Source: Methanoregulaceae archaeon (lineage in GTDB: Archaea > Halobacteriota > Methanomicrobia > Methanomicrobiales > Methanospirillaceae). Taken from it: 64,000 bases of DNA. The stretch is taken from NCBI GenBank assembly GCA_021371995.1, contig JAJFVA010000010.1, positions 62,001 to 126,000 of the forward strand, in the 5' to 3' direction. Positions 25,213-32,982 of this stretch are shown here, piece by piece. The notes beneath the pieces were generated by a model, which saw only the letters and a program-made list of their open reading frames with translations, made no database searches and was not told the origin of the DNA. A program made the position numbers and the translations under genes. Within the stretch, counting starts at the first letter, position 1; the number at the start of each line of letters is the position of its first letter.

Positions 25213-26160
25213 TCATCCAAGGCAATCCTGATTACTCCCTTCAAGGAGACTTATCGAACGGATATACTCGCCCCTTGCATCCCTGGTTGTGCCAACAATC
25301 AGCCATTTCTCACCGTTATGCTCTTCACAGACCCCCCGTGCCTCGATTAGTTCTCCGGCAAGAGCCTGTCCGCTATAGGTGTGCGAGAATGAAAGGACTC
25401 TCGTAATCTCTTCATGATGGATCCGGTAAACCGCAGGGCTGTCAAATGCAAGTGAGGCATCCGTTACCAATGCCCGGATGGTGACAGTTCCGCATGATTT
25501 CCCTTTTACAATTGGAAAAGGATTGAGGGCCTTGTAAGAACGCGTATACAGGATATCAAAATAAACGGTATCAATCTGTCCACGATTCCACTTCCGCTTT
25601 TCGTGAAGGAGAAATTCATCCTCTGATATTTCCGGATTTCGCTTCCGGTAAATATAGTCCCACATATCATCAGTGACAGGGGCAATCCGGCCCTTATTCA
25701 TGGCAAATCTGAGCAGTTCCCGGGCTGAAAAGAACGTCCGTCCATACACTACAAGATCAATATCAGAACTCTCATTTTCAAGCCCGCACAGCAGAGACCC
25801 TGTGCAGCCATATGTCCTTTCCGGAAGATTTAGAATGCTGATGAGCCTGGATACCCGGGCATTTCTCCGGAGGACTGCACCTATCTCTTCTTCAGGTTTG
25901 AGTACCTTTCGGATATCAGCAAGCGGGATCCGCTGAACGGTATCAGCATACTCCGGCTTTTCCCTTAAAATATATGCAAATGCTTCCTCAAATTCGAGTT
26001 TATGGTATCTTGATCCGGACGGGTTTACCCTTTCACCATTATTATCGGGGATATAACGGAGAATGCATCCTGCCTGTTCACTATTGTCATAGGTAGCGAC
26101 GGCATAGAGCCTCCCTTCAGGGTCTTCAATAAAGTCGCGGAGGCGAAGCGGTTTTTTCAT
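25213..26160 (-). CDS. Predicted nucleotidyltransferase (COG1665-like)
   Basis: A 315-residue protein. The nucleotidyltransferase signature GCTGSLLCGLENESSDIDLVVYG (about 115-137) provides the G-S...D-x-D catalytic set. The N-terminal 90 residues and the beta-rich C-terminal 100 residues are extra domains; a glycine-containing SGSRYHKLEFEEAFAYI links them. The fold adds nucleotides to RNA, protein or small molecules; the target is unknown. It begins 6 bases after the TsaC gene, so it is the last gene of a three-gene operon with the ACT-domain protein. Confidence 0.7.
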   Translation of the reverse strand: MKKPLRLRDFIEDPEGRLYAVATYDNSEQAGCILRYIPDNNGERVNPSGSRYHKLEFEEAFAYILREKPEYADTVQRIPLADIRKVLKPEEEIGAVLRRNARVSRLISILNLPERTYGCTGSLLCGLENESSDIDLVVYGRTFFSARELLRFAMNKGRIAPVTDDMWDYIYRKRNPEISEDEFLLHEKRKWNRGQIDTVYFDILYTRSYKALNPFPIVKGKSCGTVTIRALVTDASLAFDSPAVYRIHHEEITRVLSFSHTYSGQALAGELIEARGVCEEHNGEKWLIVGTTRDARGEYIRSISLLEGSNQDCLG

Positions 26161-26166
26161 ATCGAT

Positions 26167-26742
26167 TCATCTCCCGGAGGAGAGATAGGTCAGTACCTGC
26201 TCAACCTGGGCTCCTGCCCTGATAATCCTCCGTGCAGTGAGGTCGACTACCGTGCTCGGTGTTCCCGGAAGCTTTCCCCCATCAATCAGAAAATCATGGG
26301 CAACATTACACTCATCCGGAATTACCGGATCTTTTGCTCCGGTGATATTCGCACTGGTTGCTGTAATGGGGTTATCAATCAATGATATCAGCTGCAGGGC
26401 AACGGGATGGCGGGGATACCGGATCCCGATCAACCCTGTCCCTCCGGTCAATATATAGGGAATGGAATTCCGCGCCGGAAGCACAACCGTGACAGGTCCA
26501 GGGAGAAAATTGTCTATAAAACCGGCAGCAAATTCGTCAACTTTGGCCACCCCAAAAATCATATCGCAGTTCGATACAGCAATGGAGATAGGCTGTGAAA
26601 GGGGACGTCGTTTGGCTTCGTACACTTTGAGGATAGCTTCATCTGAAAAAGCATCACCTCCAAGTCCATAAACAGTATCGGTAGGATAGATAACGATCCC
26701 GTCGTGCCTTAGCACCTGTGCCGCTTCCTCGACAGGGTCCAT
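26167..26742 (-). CDS. tsaC: L-threonylcarbamoyladenylate synthase (Sua5/YrdC family)
   Basis: A 191-residue YrdC/Sua5 domain protein. The signature PTDTVYGLGGDA near residue 20, KRRPLSQPISI near 45, PGPVTVVLPA near 80, IGIRYPRHP near 105 and PITATSANITGAKDP near 124 form the ATP and threonine site. It makes threonylcarbamoyl-AMP from threonine, bicarbonate and ATP for the t6A37 modification of ANN-decoding tRNAs, a universal step. It has no C-terminal Sua5 domain. Its ATG overlaps the ACT gene stop by one base (TGATG). Confidence 0.92.
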   Translation of the reverse strand: MDPVEEAAQVLRHDGIVIYPTDTVYGLGGDAFSDEAILKVYEAKRRPLSQPISIAVSNCDMIFGVAKVDEFAAGFIDNFLPGPVTVVLPARNSIPYILTGGTGLIGIRYPRHPVALQLISLIDNPITATSANITGAKDPVIPDECNVAHDFLIDGGKLPGTPSTVVDLTARRIIRAGAQVEQVLTYLSSGR

Positions 26743-27422
26743 CAGAACTGCCGCCCTTTCACCCGTTTGACATCGAATACGGCCTTAGTGCTCACATGCA
26801 TGACGGCAAATACACCAGCCTGGATAGGATCGGTGACAACGAGATCCGCATGCTCCGGAACACTACCGGCCATCCGGAGGGCAATGACGGGTATGCCGGC
26901 TTCCTTCACCCGGTCAACTGCCAGTGAGATCTCCCCCCCCATCAGAGACCCTGCAAGGACAAGAATTGCTGCCCGGGGAAGTCTTGCAACAGCATCGACT
27001 GCCTGGGCCACAGTCTTCTCTCCAACGAGCGGGATCGTATCCACCGAGATCCGCTCGCCCCTGATATTATGGCGGTCAGCCTCATTGACAGCACCAAGGG
27101 CTACCTGGGCGACCTGCGCACCGCCGCCGATGATGATTACTCTGGTGCCGTAAATATGACTGAACGGTTCATGGGGTTTGACTTCCCTGACGGCTGGCAG
27201 CATGAGGAGTTCCTGTGTCATCAAGTCAGAATCGACCCCGTTTTCATATTCAAGGTACAGCTCAGCCAGACCCTTGAAATGCCCCGAATCGAATATCTCC
27301 TGATGAATCATAATCACATTGGCATCATGCCGTACCAGTACGGTCGAAATATCCCGGAGGACGCCTTTCCTGTTTTCAGCTATGATGCGAATTGCAAAAA
27401 GATCGCATTCAGGATCGTTCAT
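26742..27422 (-). CDS. ACT-domain protein with DUF5612-type C-terminal domain
   Basis: A 226-residue protein: an N-terminal ACT domain (about 6-75; RIIAENRKGVLRDISTVLVRHDANVIMI) and a C-terminal domain with a dinucleotide-like RVIIIGGGAQVAQVALGAVNEADRHNIRGERISVD and a closing LVVTDPIQAGVFAVMHVS. It matches a methanogen family annotated as ACT plus DUF5612. ACT domains bind amino acids and regulate partner enzymes. It is the first gene of an operon with tsaC and a nucleotidyltransferase and starts 10 bases after the tRNA-Gly, so transcription may be shared. Confidence 0.75.
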   Translation of the reverse strand: MNDPECDLFAIRIIAENRKGVLRDISTVLVRHDANVIMIHQEIFDSGHFKGLAELYLEYENGVDSDLMTQELLMLPAVREVKPHEPFSHIYGTRVIIIGGGAQVAQVALGAVNEADRHNIRGERISVDTIPLVGEKTVAQAVDAVARLPRAAILVLAGSLMGGEISLAVDRVKEAGIPVIALRMAGSVPEHADLVVTDPIQAGVFAVMHVSTKAVFDVKRVKGRQF

Positions 27423-27432
27423 GGCAAAGAAG

Positions 27433-27503
27433 TGCGATAGCCGGGGATCGAACCCGGGCTAAAGGCTTGGGAAGCCTCTGTCCTGCCGCTAGACTACTAT
27501 CGC
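27433..27503 (-). tRNA. tRNA-Gly (anticodon CCC)
   Basis: On the minus strand: acceptor GCGATAG with CTATCGC, anticodon loop TTCCCAA between GAGGC and GCCTT, T-arm with CCGGG-TTCGATC-CCCGG. Anticodon CCC reads the Gly codon GGG. Discriminator A, CCA not encoded. Confidence 0.92.
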
Positions 27504-27607
27504 CCTGTAAAGCGTATAATCGTATGTCGCCCTGCAGAGATAAAATTTCGCTGTCATTGCCGGGGATTCCCCCAACTCATTCTCTAAAAGGAGAGAAGGT
27601 CCATTTC

Positions 27608-28534
27608 CTACTTCTTCTGATCCTGACTCTCCCGGAGGGACTGGATCTCGCGCATAACTTCGCGGTGGAAAGCGAGTGTCATGTCACTCAGGACTCCAAA
27701 TATAAAGATCTGGAAACCGGAAATGACAAGAAGAACGGTAAGAATGGTCAATGGAATATGTTCAATGTCCTGTAACCATTCATATATGACATAAGTCCCG
27801 GTGATAATACCACAGCAGAAAATAATTATCCCGATTAGGCCGAAATAAAAGAGCGGATTACTCATTTTTGCAAGCCGGTAAATTGTGGTGGTAATTTTCA
27901 AGCCATCATGGAATGGGTTGAGTTTCGTTGGAGTCCCTGATCTCTTTTTGTAGCGAATCGGAACGATATGGATATCCTGCCGGTTCCTGACTGCTTCTGC
28001 AGAAATCTCGGTCTCGATGCCAAAACCTGATTCATGTAGTTGCATCTGACGGATTGATTCGAGAGTAAATGCACGATACCCGGAAAGGATATCATTCAGA
28101 TACCTTCCATGGGCAATTTTAAAGAGACGATTCAGTATCTGGTTGCCTGCGTAATTCAGTCCTGAGAAAGAGGAGCGGTTCTCATCGGTCAGACGGTCGC
28201 CGATTACCTGATCAGCTCCAGCGGACAGGGGGTTAAGCATCTTTTCTGCATCATCCGGAAGGTATGTTCCATCCCCGTCAATCATAAGGATAAACGGCTG
28301 GTCAATCAGTGAAAAAGCCTCGCTGATTGCCGTCCCTTTACCTTTTCCATGTTGTACAACCACCTTGGCTCCCGCAGCACCAGCTATCTGGCGGGTGGCA
28401 TCAGTGCTGTGACCATCAATAACAAGGATATTGTTGAATCCCAGTTCATTGAAATTACGAATCAGGGTCCCAATGGTAGGAGCCTCGTTTAAGGTTGGGA
28501 TCAGGATGCAGACCTGGTCCTTGTCGATGCTCAT
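27608..28534 (-). CDS. aglJ: AglJ-type glycosyltransferase (GT2, dolichyl-phosphate hexose transfer)
   Basis: About 308 residues from the ATG at 28534: a GT2 catalytic domain (VCILIPTLNEAPTIGTLI, LVIDGHSTDATRQIA, LMIDGDGTYLPDD with the DxD-type site, and DILSGYRAFTLES) and two C-terminal membrane helices (about 225-290: PLFYFGLIGIIIFCCGII and LTVLLVISGFQIFIFG). This is the AglJ/dolichyl-phosphate-glucosyltransferase layout used to load the first sugar on the lipid carrier for S-layer N-glycosylation. The frame is open further up to 28579, but the domain starts right after the ATG at 28534. It is divergent from a DUF99 gene. Confidence 0.88.
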   Translation of the reverse strand: MSIDKDQVCILIPTLNEAPTIGTLIRNFNELGFNNILVIDGHSTDATRQIAGAAGAKVVVQHGKGKGTAISEAFSLIDQPFILMIDGDGTYLPDDAEKMLNPLSAGADQVIGDRLTDENRSSFSGLNYAGNQILNRLFKIAHGRYLNDILSGYRAFTLESIRQMQLHESGFGIETEISAEAVRNRQDIHIVPIRYKKRSGTPTKLNPFHDGLKITTTIYRLAKMSNPLFYFGLIGIIIFCCGIITGTYVIYEWLQDIEHIPLTILTVLLVISGFQIFIFGVLSDMTLAFHREVMREIQSLRESQDQKK

Positions 28535-28573
28535 TGGGATATTGTTTTTTAATTCCCTGTCATAAGTGCTTCC

Positions 28574-29146
28574 ATGCATATCGCGAAAAAAGGGATCCGG
28601 GTCCTTGGCATCGCGGAAAGTTTCTCTTCCCGAAAAAATTCAATCCTTGCCGGAGTAGTGATGCGAAAAGACCTCCGAATTGATGGATTTTCGTTTACGA
28701 CCACTACTGTTGGGGGGATGGATGCTACGGATTCAGTGCTGACTCTTTTCCGGAGTTTCGCGAGGGATGATATCAATATCATCATGATCAGTGGCGGGAT
28801 AATATCTTGGTATAATATTATAGACCCGGTCCGCGTTTTTCTTGAAAGTGCAAGAAGGACTATCATCGTTACATACGAGGAATCCGATGGAATTGAGGAT
28901 GACATCCTCCATCATTTTCCGGGGGACGACCAGCGGATTACTGCATACCGGCAACTCGGCACCAGGGTTCCTATTACCCTTCCAACAGGGCACACACTCT
29001 ATGTAAGGTCGCATGGATTAACTGATATCGACGCAGGGGTGGTCTGTTCTGACTTCACTTATGATGGCAGCATTCCCGAACCCCTGCGGGTTGCACGGCT
29101 TTATGCACGATCGGTTATGCGCTCCGAAACCCGCATAAGAGATTAG
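28574..29146 (+). CDS. DUF99 (UPF0215) family protein
   Basis: A 190-residue protein matching UPF0215/DUF99: HIAKKGIRVLGIAESF at the start, TVGGMDATDSVLTL near 46, MISGGIISWYNIIDP near 70, PVRVFLE near 85 and the closing EPLRVARLYARSV. The family has an endonuclease V-like fold in my recollection, but its activity is unknown. It is archaeal. It faces away from aglJ with about 40 bases between the two start codons, so they share a compact promoter region. Start ATG at 28574. Confidence 0.82.
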   Translation: MHIAKKGIRVLGIAESFSSRKNSILAGVVMRKDLRIDGFSFTTTTVGGMDATDSVLTLFRSFARDDINIIMISGGIISWYNIIDPVRVFLESARRTIIVTYEESDGIEDDILHHFPGDDQRITAYRQLGTRVPITLPTGHTLYVRSHGLTDIDAGVVCSDFTYDGSIPEPLRVARLYARSVMRSETRIRD

Positions 29147-29264
29147 GAAATGCACGATAATTTTCATCAGCGGGATTTTCACAAAACGGGATCGGAAATA
29201 AATAATTTTTTCAGCCCGTCGCCGGGATAATGTTATTTACACCAGAATGATAAAATAAGGGATT

Positions 29265-29525
29265 ATGGTAGAGAACACTTCCAGACCCAGTATTTTAAGG
29301 ATTATTGCCGCAATATTTCTTGGGATTGTTGTTGGATTCTTCGTTTTCTTCGCAATAACGCTAGTCCTTGGAGCGTTAGACATCGCTGTATCCATGCAGT
29401 TTGCGTCTAACATTTACAGTGCATTCCTGCTCATCATTTCCCTTGCGGTGTGTATCGGAGGTTTCCTCTGGCTGGTATGGACCAATCCGCCGACCGAACC
29501 CGCACCCGAAGAAGAATCAGAATAA
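29265..29525 (+). CDS. Small two-helix membrane protein
   Basis: An 86-residue protein with two hydrophobic helices (about 12-37 and 44-69) and an acidic tail EPAPEEESE. AAGGGA lies 5 bases before the ATG, and GGAAATAAATAATTT at 29193-29207 is a TATA-like box, which supports real expression. No family recognised. Confidence 0.6.
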   Translation: MVENTSRPSILRIIAAIFLGIVVGFFVFFAITLVLGALDIAVSMQFASNIYSAFLLIISLAVCIGGFLWLVWTNPPTEPAPEEESE

Positions 29526-29693
29526 GAATGCTCTCTATTTTTCCCGTCAGCAATCTCTTTTAACACTTGATCGCGTTAAAAACACGACAGTGGGCAAGAT
29601 GTCTGAATATCACCAGCTATGATTTTTTGTTAGAGATGGAGATGGATATCCGGTTTTTTCTTGAGGGCAATCACAAGTATTGATGAAGGGAAT

Positions 29694-30221
29694 TCAAGAA
29701 ATGAATACATGGCTGGAAACCAGTCTCCCGTCAGTTTTCTGGAATACATCTATTCTTATCTGGTCTCCGGGGTGGAATGTTCCGTCAGTAAAATCGATTG
29801 AAATTTTCTCCTTCGGAAGCCAGGTCGGTCCTGAACAGCCTAGACCTCCCATTGTCTGGACACCATAATGATGGGTGGAGATGAAGAGATCACCATTCAT
29901 CGTATCAACCAGTGCAGGAATTTTTAGGCCGTTACAGAAAAATTCCGCTCTGAGGTTCTTATTTTCAAAAAGATCCGTTCCATTGTTGATGAGAATAACC
30001 CGCGAGTCAAAATTGAGGTGACCTTGTTCATCATTATGGTAGACACGGAGGATCTGTAGGAATGAAGGAGTGGCAAGTGTTCCAAGGTCAAATGAGGGAA
30101 TCTTTATGAGCAGTAAAACAAGTGCAGCAAGTATGATACAGATTGCGACAAGGAGTAGTATGGCGACCGGGTGGGATACTGCCTGATCCCTTGGACTTGG
30201 TGACAAACTATCGAATGTCAT
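29694..30221 (-). CDS. Archaeal type IV pilin-like protein (DUF1628 type)
   Basis: A 175-residue protein. The N-terminus has a short charged leader, DQAVSHPVAILLLVAICIILAALVLLL, which is the archaeal pilin pattern of a polar start followed by a 20-residue helix; the mature part (about 40-175) is a soluble beta-rich domain with two cysteines (FFCNG, GLGCSG). Typical pilins have AVSPVIG; this one has AVSHPVA. It could be a minor pilin or an adhesin assembled on the cell surface. No assembly genes (pilB, pilC, pibD) are nearby. Start ATG at 30221. Confidence 0.72.
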   Translation of the reverse strand: MTFDSLSPSPRDQAVSHPVAILLLVAICIILAALVLLLIKIPSFDLGTLATPSFLQILRVYHNDEQGHLNFDSRVILINNGTDLFENKNLRAEFFCNGLKIPALVDTMNGDLFISTHHYGVQTMGGLGCSGPTWLPKEKISIDFTDGTFHPGDQIRIDVFQKTDGRLVSSHVFIS

Positions 30222-30252
30222 ATATGAAAAATTGATAAAGATTATGAAAAGA

Positions 30253-30322
30253 ACCTGCAGCAGGCAGGATAAATTGCATTCTGCAGGTGAATTTTAATTG
30301 GACATCAAAAAAATGAAAAAAT
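30253..30322 (-). terminator. Terminator region of the amt-glnK operon
   Basis: Right after the glnK stop the minus strand has two T-runs (ATTTTTTC, ATTTTTTTG). Further on, ACCTGCAG and CTGCAGGT at 30253-30260 and 30281-30288 form an 8-bp inverted repeat. Together they probably end transcription. Confidence 0.5.
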
Positions 30323-30658
30323 TTATTCGTTGTTATCTTCCTCTCCTGTCCGCACTTTAATGGACCGTTCGACAGGAAGGACAAATATTCTTCCGTCGCC
30401 AATCTTTCCTGTTCTTGCACTCGTGCATATGACCTGAATGGCGGCATCAAGATCCTTATTTCTTACTACTATCTCAATCTGGACTTTCGGGATCATGTCA
30501 ACATTGATTGCACCACCCCGATACTGAAGAGAGATCCCTTTCTGATCTCCGCGTCCCTCCACCGCCATCACAGTCATGCCGAAGATACCGTTATTTTCCA
30601 GGGCTTTTTTTACAAACTCGAGCCGCTCTGGTCTGATAATTGCCTTGATCATCTTCAT
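30323..30658 (-). CDS. glnK: PII-family regulator GlnK (adjacent to amt)
   Basis: A 111-residue PII protein: MKMIKAIIRPERLEFVKKAL, a T-loop GRGDQKGISLQYRGG, and the C-terminal signature ARTGKIGDGRIFVLPVERSIKVRTGE. PII proteins sense 2-oxoglutarate, ATP and ADP and block the ammonium transporter when nitrogen is plentiful. The T-loop contains one tyrosine (QYRGG) but not in the ELYRG context of the bacterial uridylylation site. It starts 12 bases after the amt stop, with AAGGTGG as ribosome-binding site, so amt-glnK is a classic pair. Confidence 0.92.
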   Translation of the reverse strand: MKMIKAIIRPERLEFVKKALENNGIFGMTVMAVEGRGDQKGISLQYRGGAINVDMIPKVQIEIVVRNKDLDAAIQVICTSARTGKIGDGRIFVLPVERSIKVRTGEEDNNE

Positions 30659-30670
30659 ATGAAGACCACC

Positions 30671-31867
30671 TTAAGCACGCTCCCCGTGCTGGGAGATATC
30701 TAGTCCCACATACTCCTCTTCTTCCGAGACCCGGAGTCCGATGGTCCTGTCAATGACGTATGCAAGGATTAGTGTTACCACAAGCGCATATGCGAGTGCA
30801 GCTAATGCACCGATTGCATTGGCGATAAACTGCTGGACATTTCCTTCAATGAGGCCCGAATACCCGCCAATGGCAGCTGTGGCAAAGATACCTGTTGCAA
30901 AGGCACCCCAGAGACCTCCCATCCCATGCACCGCCCAGGCATCAAGGCTCTCATCGAGTCCTTTTTTGATCCGGAACAGCATGGCCGCATAGCAGACTAG
31001 ACCAGCTATTATACCAATGATGATGGCGGATCCGACCCCGACATATCCGGCAGCGGGAGTGATTGCTACAAGGCCGGCAATTGCCCCACTCACCATTCCG
31101 AGTGAGCTTGGCTTTCCCCTATACCAGCTTGCCGCGAGCCATGCGAGTGCTCCGGCTGCAGCAGATACATTGGTGACAAGGAGCGCATTTGCGGCGATTT
31201 CGTTTGCGGCAAGTGCACTCCCAGCATTGAACCCAAACCAGCCGAACCATAGGAGGGCAGCACCAAGCAGTGTCATCGGAATGTTGTGCGGTTCCATGGT
31301 GTACTGCCCGAATCCGGCACGTTTCCCTATCACCCACGCTACTGCCAGTGCGGCAAACCCGGAGCTGATGTGAACTACCGTGCCTCCGGCAAAGTCAAGG
31401 GAACCTAACTGGGATGCCCAGCCGCCTCCCCATGCCCAGTGAGCAAGCGGATCGTAGACAAGCGTCGTCCAAAGGAGTGCAAACAGGATGAATGCTGAAA
31501 GTTTCACCCGTTCGGCAAATCCCGATGTTACAATGGCCATGGCAATTGCTGCAAACACTCCCTGGAATGCGACAAACAGAAGGGGAGGATAACCGCCTGA
31601 TCCGGCCTCCATTCCAATGCCCTCAAGACCGATGTACTGAAGGTTCCCTATGAATCCACCGATATCTTCGCCAAATGAGAGAGAATATCCGAAGAGGACC
31701 CACTGGATGCTCACCAGTGCAAAAACGATAAACGAAAGGGCCACCATCGAAATGAAGTTCTTCCGCCGGACAAGACCCCCGTAAAAGAATCCGACTCCAG
31801 GAGTCATCAGCATAACGAGAGCTGTTGATGCCAGCAGCCATGCTGTTGTACCTGTATCAAGTGTCAT
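30671..31867 (-). CDS. amt: Ammonium transporter
   Basis: A 398-residue membrane protein with 11 predicted helices. The family twin-histidines are in [13 protein letters not shown] (about 157-170) and [11 protein letters not shown] (about 312-322); [15 protein letters not shown] near residue 23 and [21 protein letters not shown] near 198 are also diagnostic. It conducts ammonium into the cell and is controlled by GlnK. AAAGGTGAATGT precedes the ATG at 31867. A short upstream frame (31864-31917) ends on the amt start codon. Confidence 0.95.
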   Translation of the reverse strand: MTLDTGTTAWLLASTALVMLMTPGVGFFYGGLVRRKNFISMVALSFIVFALVSIQWVLFGYSLSFGEDIGGFIGNLQYIGLEGIGMEAGSGGYPPLLFVAFQGVFAAIAMAIVTSGFAERVKLSAFILFALLWTTLVYDPLAHWAWGGGWASQLGSLDFAGGTVVHISSGFAALAVAWVIGKRAGFGQYTMEPHNIPMTLLGAALLWFGWFGFNAGSALAANEIAANALLVTNVSAAAGALAWLAASWYRGKPSSLGMVSGAIAGLVAITPAAGYVGVGSAIIIGIIAGLVCYAAMLFRIKKGLDESLDAWAVHGMGGLWGAFATGIFATAAIGGYSGLIEGNVQQFIANAIGALAALAYALVVTLILAYVIDRTIGLRVSEEEEYVGLDISQHGERA

Positions 31868-31917
31868 ACATTCACCTTTAAGCGATCATTTTCTGGTTTC
31901 AAATTCCAGTTCATCAT
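31864..31917 (-). CDS. Possible 17-residue leader peptide overlapping the amt start
   Basis: On the minus strand GAGGTGA runs into ATGATGAACTGG; the frame encodes [17 protein letters not shown] and stops at TGA, which overlaps the amt ATG (ATGA). This could couple translation of amt to the small frame. Evidence is the ribosome-binding site and the overlap only; peptide has no known match. Confidence 0.3.
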   Translation of the reverse strand: MMNWNLKPENDRLKVNV

Positions 31918-32197
31918 TCACCTCTATGTTCATTACGGATGATTGTCTAATAGACCTGTTCTTCAACTGAAAGAATGGCATAATTGACCATTGCTTTAAC
32001 CCCTGTCAGCCCTGAACATTTTTTCCATCAGACCGAAGTCAATTCTTCAGTAAATAACCCAGGGATTTCCTCTTGGCGCTGAAAGGCGGACCAACATACG
32101 TGTGACCCCCATGGAAGATCTTGCCTGGATTTTTATTTTTTCTTTCAAAGGGGCATAGATCTCACGAATTTACTATATGGATCATGGATTCCCATAT

Positions 32198-32234
32198 GGA
32201 TAGAAGTTTCCTTCCATGCTATATAATATTATTT
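32198..32234 (-). promoter_or_regulatory. Candidate promoter/operator upstream of amt
   Basis: The minus strand has AATAATATTATATAG as a TATA box and directly after it GGAAGGAAAC and GGATAGAAGTTTCC (32198-32211 on plus), one base off the GGAA-N6-TTCC operator of the methanogen nitrogen repressor NrpR. The GGAAGGAAA sequence also occurs, inverted, at the promoter of the second PII gene. Confidence 0.35.
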
Positions 32235-32295
32235 TTTTATTGTTAGAGATAAGAGAATGCAGGGCAAACCATTACAAAAGAAAAACAAGCTGGAA

Positions 32296-32320
32296 TCAGA
32301 GGATTGACAGGATCCTCTGA
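32296..32320 (-). terminator. Hairpin terminator after the second PII gene
   Basis: TCAGAGGAT-7 nt-ATCCTCTGA is a perfect 9-bp stem, followed on the minus strand by GTTTTTCTTTTG after 11 bases. A second hairpin (TCTGATAT-TTAC-ATATCAGA, 32380-32399) overlaps the stop codon. Confidence 0.5.
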
Positions 32321-32394
32321 TCCTTTGAGCATGCACAGCCAGCAAAAGCTGTACGGAGAGAGATTTGTGTTTGGGAGGATCTGATATTTACATA

Positions 32395-32742
32395 TCAGAC
32401 CTCCACTTCACCAGTCCGAATCCGGTGAGACTCATGGATCGGCATTACGAATATCTTCCCGTCTCCCTCTTTGCCCAGTCTTGCAGCAGAAAGAATCCGT
32501 TCTATTACAATATCCACCTGGTCATCATGAACCACAATATCAATCGCTGTTTTCGGGAGGAGATCAATATTAAAAATACCCCCGCGGAACTGAAGATGGA
32601 TGCCACCCTGTTCGCCCCGCCCCATTACTGAAGAGACGGTCATTCCGAAAATATTCCTGTCAGCAAGCGCTTTCTGGACATAGGGTACCCGCTCCTCCCT
32701 GATTATCGCCCTCACTAATTTTATACCAGGTGTTCCGGCCAT
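32395..32742 (-). CDS. Second PII-family regulator
   Basis: A 115-residue PII paralogue: KLVRAIIREERVPYVQKALADRN, T-loop GRGEQGGIHLQFRGG with Phe where GlnK at 30.3 kb has Tyr, and ARLGKEGDGKIFVMPIHESHRIRTGE at the end. It is about half identical to the amt-linked GlnK. The lack of tyrosine in the loop makes nucleotidyl control of that site impossible. Sitting between amt and glnA it may act on glutamine synthetase or the glutamate synthase, but that is inference. The ATG at 32742 has a long leader of about 200 bases behind a TATA-like AATTAAATATTATAG near 32943-32957. Confidence 0.88.
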   Translation of the reverse strand: MAGTPGIKLVRAIIREERVPYVQKALADRNIFGMTVSSVMGRGEQGGIHLQFRGGIFNIDLLPKTAIDIVVHDDQVDIVIERILSAARLGKEGDGKIFVMPIHESHRIRTGEVEV

Positions 32743-32924
32743 ACTGTTTACAACTTCTTTCCCATTGATTTCCCGGGAGTTTTTTCAAGTCCGTTCTCTT
32801 CATACTCCAGAATCGGAAGCCATTTCAGTTGAATATCAATCAATTTCGCTGTGATAAGACCGGCAGGGTCTCTCTCTTCATCCTGTCTGTCCTGCCCGCG
32901 AACGATTGGCGATTGCATAAGAGT

Positions 32925-32957
32925 GGAAGGAAATTATCTACTATAATATTTAATTAT
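32925..32957 (-). promoter_or_regulatory. Promoter of the second PII gene with a GGAAGGAAA element
   Basis: The minus strand reads AATTAAATATTATAG and then TTTCCTTCC (GGAAGGAAA on the plus strand at 32925-32933). The same 9-mer in the opposite direction adjoins the TATA box upstream of amt. It may be a nitrogen-control site. Confidence 0.35.
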
Positions 32958-32982
32958 ATTGTTTTAGAGAATGAAAAAAAAA

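Larger units (their letters stand above)
31868..32394. other. 527-bp region between PII-2 and amt
   Basis: Holds the leader frame of amt, a TATA-like element at 32221-32234 (minus strand AATAATATTATATAG), a GGAAGGAAA element beside it, and the terminator hairpin of the second PII gene at 32296-32320. No other gene seen. If that TATA box serves amt, the leader would be over 300 bases long. Confidence 0.5.
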
